From assembly GCA_051001975.1 (NCBI GenBank), contig JBPCMU010000005.1, forward strand, positions 1 through 50,132: 50,132 nt of DNA, given 5' to 3'. The notes beneath the pieces were generated by a model. It did not search any database. It was not told where the DNA came from and saw only the letters and a program-made list of their open reading frames with translations. Source of the stretch: DATAEG01 sp051001975 (GTDB taxonomy: Bacteria > Actinomycetota > Actinomycetes > Mycobacteriales > Jatrophihabitantaceae). Below are positions 43,095 to 50,120 of this stretch, piece by piece (within the stretch, counting starts at the first letter, position 1; every line of letters begins with the position of its first letter). The position numbers and the translations under genes were made by a program.

Positions 43095-43547
43095 GTGGCT
43101 CTGTACGCGGCGTTCGGCTCCAACATGGATCCGGCACAGATGCGCTCGCGGTGCCCCCATTCGCCGTTCTACACCAACGGTTGGTTGATGGGCTGGCGGT
43201 TGACCTTCGGCGGCGAGGACCTCGGCTGGGAGGGCTCCCTGGCCACGCTCGTCGAGGACGCCGACTCACAGGTGTTCGTAGCGCTGTACGACGTGACGCC
43301 GCAGGACGAGAAGGTGCTCGATCACTGGGAGGGCGCAGATACCGGCCTGTACTCGAAGATCAAGCTGCGCGTCTCGACCATGGACGAGGACGTGCTGGCC
43401 TGGGTGTATGTACTGGCTGCCTACGAGGGCGGCCTGCCGTCGGCGCGTTATCTCGGCCTGATCGCCGAGGCCGCGCACCGGGCCGGCGCCCCGGAGGATT
43501 ACGTCGCCGAACTTCGCACCCGGGAGTGCCGCTCCGTCGGAGACTGA
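43095..43547 (+). CDS. gamma-glutamylcyclotransferase-fold protein
   Basis: The 150-residue protein starts at a GTG and begins ALYAAFGSNMDPAQM, the YxxFGSNM substrate loop of the family. It continues with VFVALYDVTPQDEKVLDHWEGADTGLYSKIKLRV and a C-terminal helix pair (SARYLGLIAEAAHRAGAPEDYVAELR). Members cyclise gamma-glutamyl amino acids or related amines to 5-oxoproline, but many homologues are uncharacterised. It follows ldcA by 21 bp on the same strand and may belong to its operon, which would be compatible with handling of gamma-Glu bonds (inference). Confidence 0.85.
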   Translation: MALYAAFGSNMDPAQMRSRCPHSPFYTNGWLMGWRLTFGGEDLGWEGSLATLVEDADSQVFVALYDVTPQDEKVLDHWEGADTGLYSKIKLRVSTMDEDVLAWVYVLAAYEGGLPSARYLGLIAEAAHRAGAPEDYVAELRTRECRSVGD

Positions 43548-43554
43548 CCCCCAC

Positions 43555-43603
43555 CGATCGTGCAACATCGACCCCCGTACAGGTGGTCGATGTCGCACGA
43601 TCG
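43555..43603. terminator. 49-bp inverted repeat between convergent genes
   Basis: CGATCGTGCAACATCGACC (43555-43573) and GGTCGATGTCGCACGATCG (43585-43603) pair at 18 of 19 positions around an 11-nt loop. It lies between the ends of two convergent genes and can act as a bidirectional terminator, although there is no U-tract on either side. Confidence 0.7.
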
Positions 43604-43606
43604 CGC

Positions 43607-44386
43607 TCAGGACTCGTGGCGGGTGGCGTTGGCGAGGATCGCGTCGTGCACGTACCGCGCCAAGCCGTCAGCCTGGTCGTCGTAGCTCGCCATGAAGCGC
43701 GGGTCCTGCAGGTACATCTCTGCCAGATTCCGGTGGAGGAGGTATTTGCACTCGTAGAAGCGGTCGTTGATCTGTCGACGGTGCTGCTCGGCAAGGTCCA
43801 TCGCCTCGACAGAGTCGGCCGGTTGACCGGACACCAGTGCGGTCACGAACCGGGCGTTGAGCTCGTCGCCGGCGGCCTTGATCCGCTTCCAGTCCTGCTT
43901 CGTGTAACCGGCGGCCCGGCGCTGTGACTCTCGGTACGCGTCGGTGTTGCCCCAGCGCTGCTCGGCCTCCTCGGCCCACTCCTGCTTCGGCTGGTCCTCG
44001 CCGAACACCTCGAACAATTCTTCGGGGGTCAGGTTGATGCCCATCTTGTGCGCCTCCATCGTCTTCTCCAGGGCGGCGACCATCTCCTGCAGGCGGTCGA
44101 TCCGGTCCATCAGCACGTCGCGCTGCAGGCGCAGGTGCTCGACCGGATCCACATCGCTGTCATCGAGGATCGTCGTGATCTTGTCGAGGGAGAAACCGAG
44201 TTCGCGGTAGGCCATGATCCGTTGCAACCGCTGCAGATCCGCGTCGGAGTACATGCGATAGCCGCCCGGCGTTCGGCCGGACGGACGCAGCACCCCGATG
44301 CTGTCGTAGTGGTGCAGGGTGCGCACCGTGATGTGTGCGCTGCGCGCCACCGCACCGATTGTGTAGCCCGTCTCGTTCTCGGTCAT
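43607..44386 (-). CDS. TipA-like MerR regulator with TipAS domain
   Basis: The 259-residue regulator has an N-terminal MerR winged helix (YTIGAVARSAHITVRTLHHYDSIGVLRPSGR), a coiled coil (VEHLRLQRDVLMDRIDRLQEMVAALEKTMEAHKMG, residues about 82-116) and a C-terminal TipAS domain (about 120-259: RWGNTDAYRESQRRAAGYTKQDW, RFYECKYLLHRNLAEMYLQDPRF). TipAS domains bind thiopeptides and other cyclic or aromatic drugs. A single Cys (near 225) is in the region where TipA reacts covalently with thiostrepton. A ribosome site GAGGTGA precedes the ATG. Confidence 0.93.
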   Translation of the reverse strand: MTENETGYTIGAVARSAHITVRTLHHYDSIGVLRPSGRTPGGYRMYSDADLQRLQRIMAYRELGFSLDKITTILDDSDVDPVEHLRLQRDVLMDRIDRLQEMVAALEKTMEAHKMGINLTPEELFEVFGEDQPKQEWAEEAEQRWGNTDAYRESQRRAAGYTKQDWKRIKAAGDELNARFVTALVSGQPADSVEAMDLAEQHRRQINDRFYECKYLLHRNLAEMYLQDPRFMASYDDQADGLARYVHDAILANATRHES

Positions 44387-44407
44387 GTCGTTCTCACCTC
44401 GCAGACG

Positions 44408-44438
44408 ATGCTGCGGCCTGACGCTACGTCAGGGTCAA
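44408..44438 (-). promoter_or_regulatory. MerR-type promoter/operator of the tipA-like gene
   Basis: On the minus strand, TTGACC (44438-44433) and CAGCAT (44413-44408) are 19 bp apart, the long spacer characteristic of MerR activators. The spacer contains the dyad CCTGACG-CTA-CGTCAGG (44417-44433). This suggests autoactivation of the tipA-like gene. Confidence 0.75.
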
Positions 44439-44450
44439 GTGCGACGGCGT

Positions 44451-45128
44451 TCAGTCCGACACGAACGCGCAGAACTCGTTGCCCTCGGGGTCGGCCAGCA
44501 CGTTCCACTGAACCTCATCACCCTTGGCGCGCAGCAGGGTGGCGCCGGCGGCGAGCAGCGGGTCGAGCGAGTCGACGCTGACGTCCCAATGGACGCGATT
44601 CTTCACCGCCTTGGGCTCCGGCACAGCGCTGAACGTGAACGCGGCGAACGGCGCGCTGGGCACCGGCTCCAGCCACGACCACGGTTCGGCCACGTCGTGC
44701 CCGGCCTCGGCACCGAATATCGCGGCCCACCACTCGGCAATCCGGTGCGGATCGGCGCAGTCGACGACGATCTCATACAGCCGGTAGTCGGGCACGGTCT
44801 CCCGGACGAACCCGCAGAACACCTGGCCCTCGGGATCGGTCATGATCGTCCAGCCCACACCGGGTGGCTGCTCGGCCGCGACCGTAGCGCCGAGTGCCTC
44901 CAACTCTGCGATCGATCCGCAGTGCACGTCGAGGTGCGCCCGGTTCTTCGCGGTCGTCGGCTCCGGGACGGCATTCATCCAGATGGTGTGTGCCGGCGTC
45001 GGCCCGGACAGCCACACATTTCCGTCGCGGCGGTTGATCTGCAGTCCGAGCGCAGCCGAGTAGAAGACTGCCTGCTGCTCGACGTGGTTCGCGTCGATGC
45101 ACAGGTCCTTGTAGCTCGCGATAGCCAT
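44451..45128 (-). CDS. two-domain VOC (glyoxalase/bleomycin-resistance fold) protein
   Basis: The 225-residue protein (ATG 45128) consists of two related VOC domains, residues about 1-110 and 115-225. Each contains an N-V-W/F-x-motif region, an AKNRAHLDVH or VKNRVHWDVS strand, and a DPEGQVFCGFV or DPEGNEFCAFV ending. The repeated DPEG-N/Q-x-FC segments mark the glyoxalase-like DUF variety. Substrate unknown; drug binding or small-molecule isomerisation are possible. It lies just upstream of the tipA-like gene on the same strand, but a promoter separates the two. Confidence 0.88.
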   Translation of the reverse strand: MAIASYKDLCIDANHVEQQAVFYSAALGLQINRRDGNVWLSGPTPAHTIWMNAVPEPTTAKNRAHLDVHCGSIAELEALGATVAAEQPPGVGWTIMTDPEGQVFCGFVRETVPDYRLYEIVVDCADPHRIAEWWAAIFGAEAGHDVAEPWSWLEPVPSAPFAAFTFSAVPEPKAVKNRVHWDVSVDSLDPLLAAGATLLRAKGDEVQWNVLADPEGNEFCAFVSD

Positions 45129-45155
45129 GGCGCCCACCCTAGGAGCGCCCACCGA

Positions 45156-45205
45156 CCGCTTTTGGCCGCCCAACCCTCCATACGACGGCGGGCGGCCAAA
45201 AGCGG
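45156..45205. repeat. 50-bp inverted repeat after the M20D gene
   Basis: CCGCTTTTGGCCGCCC (45156-45171) and its exact complement (45190-45205) form a 16-bp perfect stem around an 18-nt loop. It abuts the stop codon of the M20D gene and precedes the VOC gene. The word GGCCAAAAGCG also occurs between the acyl-CoA dehydrogenase and beta-subunit genes near 3607-3617. It may be a terminator or a member of a repeat family. Confidence 0.75.
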
Positions 45206-46384
45206 CTAGTTTCGCATCGCGGCTATGGCGGTGCTGGCCATGAAGCGGGCGCCGATACCGATGGCCCGCTCGTCGACGTCGAACCCACCCTGGTGCAGGT
45301 CCTGCACCAGACGGGACTCGGCATCGGTCCGGACGCCGAGCCGGGCCAGGGATGCGGGCGCGTGATCGCCGTACCAACCGAAGTCCTCCCCGCCCATGCT
45401 CTGCGCTGTGTCGGCCAACCCCGCGGTGCCGAGCACGGCGCGGATCGCCGCCCGCTGCACCTCGACCGCGCCCGGGTCGTTGATCACCGGCGGCACGCCG
45501 CGCTCGTACAGGATCTCCGCCCCCGCTCCGGTCGGCGCGACGACCTCCTCGACAAGGGTGCGCACCATCCGCTCGGCGTCGGCCCACACGTCGTGATCGA
45601 GCACCCGGATCGTGCCGCGCACGAAACCGTCACCCGGGATGGCGTTCGGCGCTACGCCCGCCCCGACCGCGCCCCACACCAACGACAGCCCCGACCGGGT
45701 GTCGACGCGGCGCGACAGCAGCGCGGGCACCTCGGTGATGACCGAGCCCAATGCGTAGACGAGGTCGGCGGTGAGATGCGGCCGCGCGGTGTGCCCGCCC
45801 GGGCCGTGCAGCCGCACCTCAATCTTGTCGCAGGCAGCAGTAATTGCACCGACCCGGGTACCTATCCGCCCGACGGTCAGCCGGGGATCGCAGTGCAGCG
45901 CGAATACCGACGAGACCCCATCGACGGCGCCGGCCTTCAGCACATGGGTCGCGCCGCCCGGGACGTCTTCCTCGGCCGGCTGGAAGATCAGCCGCACCCG
46001 GCCGGGCAGCGACGGCAGAGCGGCGAGCGCACCGGCCGCGCCGAGCAACGCGGTGGTGTGCACGTCGTGCCCGCAGGCATGGCACACGCCCTCGATCAGC
46101 GAACGGTAGGGCGCGTCGAGGAGATCCTGCAACGGCAGCGCGTCGATGTCGGCGCGCAACGCGACCGCCTGCTCACCGGTGCCGATGTCACACACCACGC
46201 CCGTGCCGGTCGGGAACACCTGCGGCGTGAGGCCATAGCGCCGCAGCCGGTCGACGATGAGCTCGGTGGTGCGGTGCTCTTCCCAGCCCAGCTCGGGATG
46301 CGAGCGCAGATCCCGGCGCACCGCGATCAGATCGTCCTCGTGTGCCGCTACCCATGCCGCTACCGCAGTGTGCTGCTCGGTCAA
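45206..46384 (-). CDS. M20D amidohydrolase
   Basis: The 392-residue metal-dependent amidohydrolase has the M20D features: RRDLRSHPELGWEEHRT at the N-terminus, ALRADIDALPL near residue 76, CHACGHDVHTTALLGAA (metal-binding Cys and His, near 101-107), FQPAEEDVPGGATHVL with catalytic Glu near 138, and SMGGEDFGWY near 338. Such enzymes hydrolyse N-acyl amino acids, hippurate or indole-acetyl amino acids. The start is TTG in a TTGA overlap with the ligase stop; this indicates coupled expression with a glutamate-cysteine ligase. Confidence 0.9.
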   Translation of the reverse strand: MTEQHTAVAAWVAAHEDDLIAVRRDLRSHPELGWEEHRTTELIVDRLRRYGLTPQVFPTGTGVVCDIGTGEQAVALRADIDALPLQDLLDAPYRSLIEGVCHACGHDVHTTALLGAAGALAALPSLPGRVRLIFQPAEEDVPGGATHVLKAGAVDGVSSVFALHCDPRLTVGRIGTRVGAITAACDKIEVRLHGPGGHTARPHLTADLVYALGSVITEVPALLSRRVDTRSGLSLVWGAVGAGVAPNAIPGDGFVRGTIRVLDHDVWADAERMVRTLVEEVVAPTGAGAEILYERGVPPVINDPGAVEVQRAAIRAVLGTAGLADTAQSMGGEDFGWYGDHAPASLARLGVRTDAESRLVQDLHQGGFDVDERAIGIGARFMASTAIAAMRN

Positions 46385-47517
46385 AGTTCGAGGCCGTCCT
46401 TCATCTCCGCCAGGAGCGAATCGACCACCGGCTCGAGCTGGCCACCGTTCGCGGCGGCAACCGTGCGCTGCCGCTGATAGCTCGCGCCGCGCTGGATCAA
46501 CTTGGGAATCGTCTCCAACTCCGCGACGCAGTCCAGCCGCCGGGCGATCGGCAGCAGGTCATCGACGAGATCGGTGATCGCTTCGGTGACCGGCTGCGTG
46601 GTGCCGCCGCGATCGACGATGATCTCCGCTTCCAAGCCGTAACGCGCGGCCCGCCACTTGTTCTCCCGCACCAGCCAGGGATGTGGCTGCGGCAAGGTGT
46701 AGCCGTTGTCGAGTTGCCGGTCGAAGCGCTCGACGAGGCACTGCGACAACGCGGCGACGCAGGTGATCTCGTCCAGGGTGGGCAGTCCGTCGCAGATGCG
46801 CAGCTCCACCGTGCCGAAGGTCGGGTGCGGGCGGATGTCCCACCACACCTCACGGACGGACTCGATCGCGCGCGAGGAGACCAGCGCATCCATGTAACTC
46901 TCGAACGCGTCCCAGCCGCTGAGTTGATACGGCAGCCCGGCCGTCGGCAGCGCCTCGAAGATCTTGCTGCGGTAGGACGCCAGACCGGTGTCCGAGCCGA
47001 TCCAGTACGGACTGGATGCCGACAGCGCCAGGAAGTGCGGCACGTAGTTCAGCAACGCGTTGACGATCGGGATGGCCTTCTCCGGCGCGCGGATGCCGCA
47101 GTGCACGTGCACCCCGAAGATCTGCAGCTGCCGGGCCATCCACTGATTGCGCTCCAGCAACGCGGTGTAGCGCGGGTTGTCGGTGATCTCCTGGGTGATC
47201 CAGTCGGTCATCGGATGGGTGCCCGAGCACATCACCCCGAGATTGCGCTCAGCGGCGGCGCCGGACACTTCGGCGACGGTCGCGGCCAGATCGGCGCGCG
47301 CCTCGGCGACGGTCTGGCAGATGCCGGTGATGACCTCGACGCACGACTGCAGCAGCTCGTGCTTGGCCTTCGGATGCTCCCCGTCGCCCTCGGCGGAGAT
47401 GGCGTTGAGCACCTCATTTGAGCCGCTGGCCAGCTGCCGGGTGTCGAGATCGACGAGCTCCAGCTCCCACTCGACGCCGAGGCTGGTCCGCTCTGATGGC
47501 GTGAACTCGATGTGCAC
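46381..47517 (-). CDS. carboxylate-amine ligase, YbdK/GCS2 family
   Basis: The 378-residue protein begins HIEFTPSERTSLGVEWELELVD and contains AERNLGVMCSGTHPM near residue 90, LQIFGVHVHCGIRAPEKAIP near 131, ALSASSPYWIGSDTGLASYRS near 165 and VELRICDGLPTLDEI near 240. These match the GCS2/YbdK family, weak glutamate-cysteine ligases or carboxylate-amine ligases whose natural substrate is often unknown. EgtA-like function in ergothioneine synthesis cannot be assumed because no egt genes are nearby. Coupled with the M20D gene. Confidence 0.9.
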   Translation of the reverse strand: MHIEFTPSERTSLGVEWELELVDLDTRQLASGSNEVLNAISAEGDGEHPKAKHELLQSCVEVITGICQTVAEARADLAATVAEVSGAAAERNLGVMCSGTHPMTDWITQEITDNPRYTALLERNQWMARQLQIFGVHVHCGIRAPEKAIPIVNALLNYVPHFLALSASSPYWIGSDTGLASYRSKIFEALPTAGLPYQLSGWDAFESYMDALVSSRAIESVREVWWDIRPHPTFGTVELRICDGLPTLDEITCVAALSQCLVERFDRQLDNGYTLPQPHPWLVRENKWRAARYGLEAEIIVDRGGTTQPVTEAITDLVDDLLPIARRLDCVAELETIPKLIQRGASYQRQRTVAAANGGQLEPVVDSLLAEMKDGLEL

Positions 47518-47542
47518 GCTGCGAGCGTATAGCCCCGCGGGA

Positions 47543-47659
47543 TCAGCCCGGCATCAGTTCGAGATAGCGGTATCCGCCGAGCCCGACCTCCAACGCGCCC
47601 TGCACCAGAGTCGGCTGCGCCTCGTTGCTGGCCGACAGGTGCACGAACGGCGTCGTCAC
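47543..47659 (-). CDS. possible 38-residue ORF
   Basis: A short frame from GTG 47659 reads VTTPFVHLSASNEAQPTLVQ and then GALEVGLGGYRYLELMPG. Composition and codon bias look coding-like, but there is no clear ribosome site and no family I recognise. It could be a small gene or the remnant of a C-terminal domain. Confidence 0.3.
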   Translation of the reverse strand: MTTPFVHLSASNEAQPTLVQGALEVGLGGYRYLELMPG

Positions 47660-47683
47660 GATCAGCAGCAACGCACTGGTCCG

Positions 47684-48076
47684 TCAGTCGTCCGGGGTGA
47701 CGCTTCTGGGGAAATGACCGATCACGGCGGAGTCCGGCCCCGCGCCGAAGCCGGTACGCGGGTCCTGGTCTGTGCCCACCGGCGCCCAATGCACGCCGTA
47801 CTCCTCAGGCTCGGCGGCGGCGCTGGTGCGGCTGATCACGCTGCAGTCGTAGTACGTGGAGAACTGCGCCGCGTTCGAGGCGTTGCGGACCTTCCCCACG
47901 TCGATCGAGTACAGGTCGGCCTCGGCGAGGAGCTCGGCCAGCCGGCGAAGTGTGACGTCGTCGCTGGGCTCGAAGATCGGTGGATGCTGCTCCGCCTCCA
48001 TCGCGACGAGGTGCTCACGCAGCGTCGGGTGGTGGTGCTGGCGCTGAACCAGCAGGAGATCCGGTGCGTCACCCAT
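47684..48076 (-). CDS. hypothetical protein (130 aa)
   Basis: The ATG-initiated frame of 130 residues begins MGDAPDLLLVQRQHHHPTL. It is cytosolic in appearance, acidic (IFEPSDDVTLRRLAELLAEADLYSIDVGKV) and contains a hydrophilic C-terminus with no known motif. I do not recognise the family. It lies between the ligase gene and an SDR gene, all on the minus strand, but spacing does not prove an operon. Confidence 0.55.
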   Translation of the reverse strand: MGDAPDLLLVQRQHHHPTLREHLVAMEAEQHPPIFEPSDDVTLRRLAELLAEADLYSIDVGKVRNASNAAQFSTYYDCSVISRTSAAAEPEEYGVHWAPVGTDQDPRTGFGAGPDSAVIGHFPRSVTPDD

Positions 48077-48115
48077 GTCTACAGTGTCCGCCGTCTTTGG
48101 CCGGACGGCGAGCAG

Positions 48116-48874
48116 TCACTGCCCCTCGCGGGCCCGCACCGCCCATCCCCCGTCGACGTCCAGGGTCTGCCCGGTGATCCAGCCCGCGGCCGGGGAGGCC
48201 AGCCACAGCAGCACCGCGGAGATGTCATCGGGCGTACCCCACCGGCCGCGTGGATGCTCGGCGGCAACCTGGGCGCGGCCCGCGGCGTCTGCGTACCCGG
48301 TGTCCACCGGCCCGGGGTTGACACAGTTGACGGTAATGGCGCGCGGGCCCAGTTCGGCGGCCAGCGAGGTGGTCAGCTCCCGGATGGCCGCCTTCGAGGC
48401 GATGTAGGGCAGCTCGCCAGGCATCGGGCCACGGTGCTGTCCCGAAGAGAAAGTGATCACCCTCCCGTCGGTCCCGTCGAACTGCGCGGCGAACTCCTTC
48501 ACCAGCAGCAACGTGGCTCGGGCGTTCACCGCGAACGTCAGGTCCAGCTCAGTGGCGGTCAGGTCGGCCAGCGACTGCGATGACGACCGGGCGTGCACCA
48601 CGGCCAGCACGTCGACACCTCCCAATGCGGTGCGTGCCGCAGCGAGCACCCGGGCGGGTCCATCCGGGTCAGCGAGGTCGATCGCCTCGTAGTGGACGCC
48701 GCGAAGCTGATGCGCGGCGTCGTCGGCGCCCCATGGCTGCTCGGCATCGGCCGGCGACCAACCCGTCGCGAAGACGTCAGCACCGGCTGAGGCAAACGCA
48801 TGCGCCACGGTGTACGCGATGCCCACTCGCCTGCTGACGCCGGTGACCACAACTCGTCGTCCGGTGAGATCCAT
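48116..48874 (-). CDS. short-chain dehydrogenase/reductase (SDR)
   Basis: The 252-residue protein from ATG 48874 has the classical SDR layout: nucleotide motif VVVTGVSRRVGIAYTVAHAF, an ARSSSQSLAD segment where the NAG motif usually lies, and the catalytic triad Ser in ITFSSGQ, Tyr and Lys in PYIASKAA, followed by VNCVNPGPVDTGY and the C-terminal SPAAGWITGQTLDVDGG. It is similar to 3-oxoacyl-ACP reductase-like SDRs, but the substrate is unknown. It is divergent from the ArsR gene, so the GTAC-rich operator may also affect it. Confidence 0.9.
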   Translation of the reverse strand: MDLTGRRVVVTGVSRRVGIAYTVAHAFASAGADVFATGWSPADAEQPWGADDAAHQLRGVHYEAIDLADPDGPARVLAAARTALGGVDVLAVVHARSSSQSLADLTATELDLTFAVNARATLLLVKEFAAQFDGTDGRVITFSSGQHRGPMPGELPYIASKAAIRELTTSLAAELGPRAITVNCVNPGPVDTGYADAAGRAQVAAEHPRGRWGTPDDISAVLLWLASPAAGWITGQTLDVDGGWAVRAREGQ

Positions 48875-48936
48875 CCCGCGATGATCCCGCGGATTGGCCG
48901 GCACGCCACTGATTTGCGCAGCACCTTCTCGCGTAT

Positions 48937-48970
48937 GTACCTGGACAGGTACGTACCCACTCGGGTACGT
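48937..48970. promoter_or_regulatory. GTAC-rich operator of the ArsR gene
   Basis: GTACCT-GGAC-AGGTAC (48937-48952), the overlapping 10-bp palindrome GGTACGTACC (48948-48957) and GGGTACGT (48963-48970) form a cluster of GTAC half-sites just upstream of the ArsR start codon. Symmetry and position suggest an autoregulatory ArsR operator. Confidence 0.6.
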
Positions 48971-48977
48971 TCACGCC

Positions 48978-49304
48978 ATGGACGCGGTCTTGCAGGCACT
49001 GGCCGACGGCAGCCGTCGCACCGTGTTGGCCGCACTGCGGGAGGGCGACGCCACCGCGGGCGAATTGGCCGCCTTGCTGCCGATCGCCCGCCCGGGAGTG
49101 TCCCGGCACCTGCGGGTGCTCCGCGAGGCTGGGCTCGTCGAGGTGCGTCAGGAAGCGCAATGGCGTGTCTACAGCCTGCGCCCGCAACCGCTGGCCGAGA
49201 TCGAGGACTGGCTGGAAAGCTACCGATCGCTGTGGGAGCAGCGGCTCGGCGCATTGCACACCGAAATCGCCCGAGGCAAGAAACAACGAAGGAGTCCGCG
49301 ATGA
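48978..49304 (+). CDS. ArsR-family regulator
   Basis: The 108-residue regulator starts MDAVLQALADGSRRTVLAAL and contains the ArsR winged helix (ATAGELAALLPIARPGVSRHLRVLREAGLVEVRQEAQWRVYSLRP). It has no metal-binding Cys motif. The C-terminal helix (LAEIEDWLESYRSLWEQRLGALHTEI) is the usual dimerisation helix of SRPBCC-associated ArsR proteins. ATG at 48978 follows the operator; upstream in-frame codons are not family-like. It overlaps the SRPBCC gene (ATGA). Confidence 0.9.
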   Translation: MDAVLQALADGSRRTVLAALREGDATAGELAALLPIARPGVSRHLRVLREAGLVEVRQEAQWRVYSLRPQPLAEIEDWLESYRSLWEQRLGALHTEIARGKKQRRSPR

Positions 49305-49813
49305 CCTCGCAACACACGCAAGCAACTCTGTTGGGGACGGTGCGAGCCGTCGACGGCAAGGGTGTGGTCCACATGGAGGATCGCTACAGCTCGGACATCG
49401 ACGACCTGTGGTCGGCGCTGACCGATCCGCAGCGGCTGGCCCGCTGGATCGCCGAAGTGGACGGCGACCTCCACCTCGGTGGCGCATTCCGGGCCAGCTT
49501 CACCAGCGGCTGGGAAGGCCCGGGCCGGGTGGACGTGTGCGAGGCGCCGAACCGGCTGCTGGTCACCATGTCCCCGGGCGAGGCCGACGAGACCGTGATC
49601 GAAGCCGAACTCACCGTGGAGGGCGAGCAGACCCGACTGATGGTCGAGGAGCGGGGCCTGCCGCTGGCCGAGGTCGCCGCCCACGGCGCCGGCTGGCAGG
49701 CGCACATCGAAGACCTCGGCGCCCTCTTAGCCGGCCGGGAGCCCGCAGAGTGGCATGCGCGGTGGGCCGAGTTGGCGCCGCCTTACCGCGAACTGGGCGA
49801 CCGGCTCGGCTGA
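49301..49813 (+). CDS. SRPBCC domain protein
   Basis: The 170-residue protein has an AHSA1-like SRPBCC domain: VHMEDRYSSDIDDLWSALTDPQRLARWIAEVDGDLHLGGAFRASF near residues 24-68, a central VDVCEAPNRLLVTMSPG and a C-terminal helix (AAHGAGWQAHIEDLGALLAGREP). It is coupled to the ArsR gene. The ligand is unknown. It is the second ArsR/SRPBCC pair in the window and differs clearly in sequence from the pair at 6381-7231. Confidence 0.9.
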   Translation: MTSQHTQATLLGTVRAVDGKGVVHMEDRYSSDIDDLWSALTDPQRLARWIAEVDGDLHLGGAFRASFTSGWEGPGRVDVCEAPNRLLVTMSPGEADETVIEAELTVEGEQTRLMVEERGLPLAEVAAHGAGWQAHIEDLGALLAGREPAEWHARWAELAPPYRELGDRLG

Positions 49814-49824
49814 CCGGCGTTCTG

Positions 49825-50120
49825 GTGACGACGCTGGCTGTGCGCGCGGCCCGGAGCAGCGCCGCGCGTATCGATCTGCTGACTTATCTCACCGCGCAAC
49901 GCCAGAGCGTGCTGGCCATCGTCGACGGCTTGGACGAGGCGGCGCTGCGGCGCTCCACAGCGCGAGACCACGCGGGGCGATCCCTGCCGGGATGGCTGAC
50001 CTGGCACACGACGTGCGCACCGTCGTCTTGCACATGATCGAGGAGACGGCGCGGCACGCGGGCCACCTCGATATCGCCCGCGAACTCATCGACGGGCGCA
50101 CCGGGCTAGGGCCACGCTGA
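49825..50120 (+). pseudogene. DinB-like (DUF664) gene, frameshifted and internally deleted
   Basis: The first frame, from GTG 49825, reads an N-terminal DinB/DUF664 helix (DLLTYLTAQRQSVLAIVDGL) and then ALRRSTARDHAGRSLPG. Loss of one base in the G-run at 49989-49991 shifts the frame. The next frame supplies MADLAHDV, then jumps directly to RTVVLHMIEETARHAGHLD and IARELIDGRTG, the family C-terminus. About 80-90 residues expected between these parts are missing. Both a frameshift and a deletion indicate a decayed gene, so a single base-call error cannot explain it. Confidence 0.75.

Noticed and set aside
45129..45587. N-terminal extension of the VOC protein
   Set aside because: It is an antisense-frame shadow of the M20D gene and crosses the inverted repeat; the VOC domain starts at ATG 45128.
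48085..48110. Hairpin GCCGTC/GACGGC before the SDR stop
   Set aside because: The stem is short with alternative pairings and no U-tract, so a terminator call would be weak.
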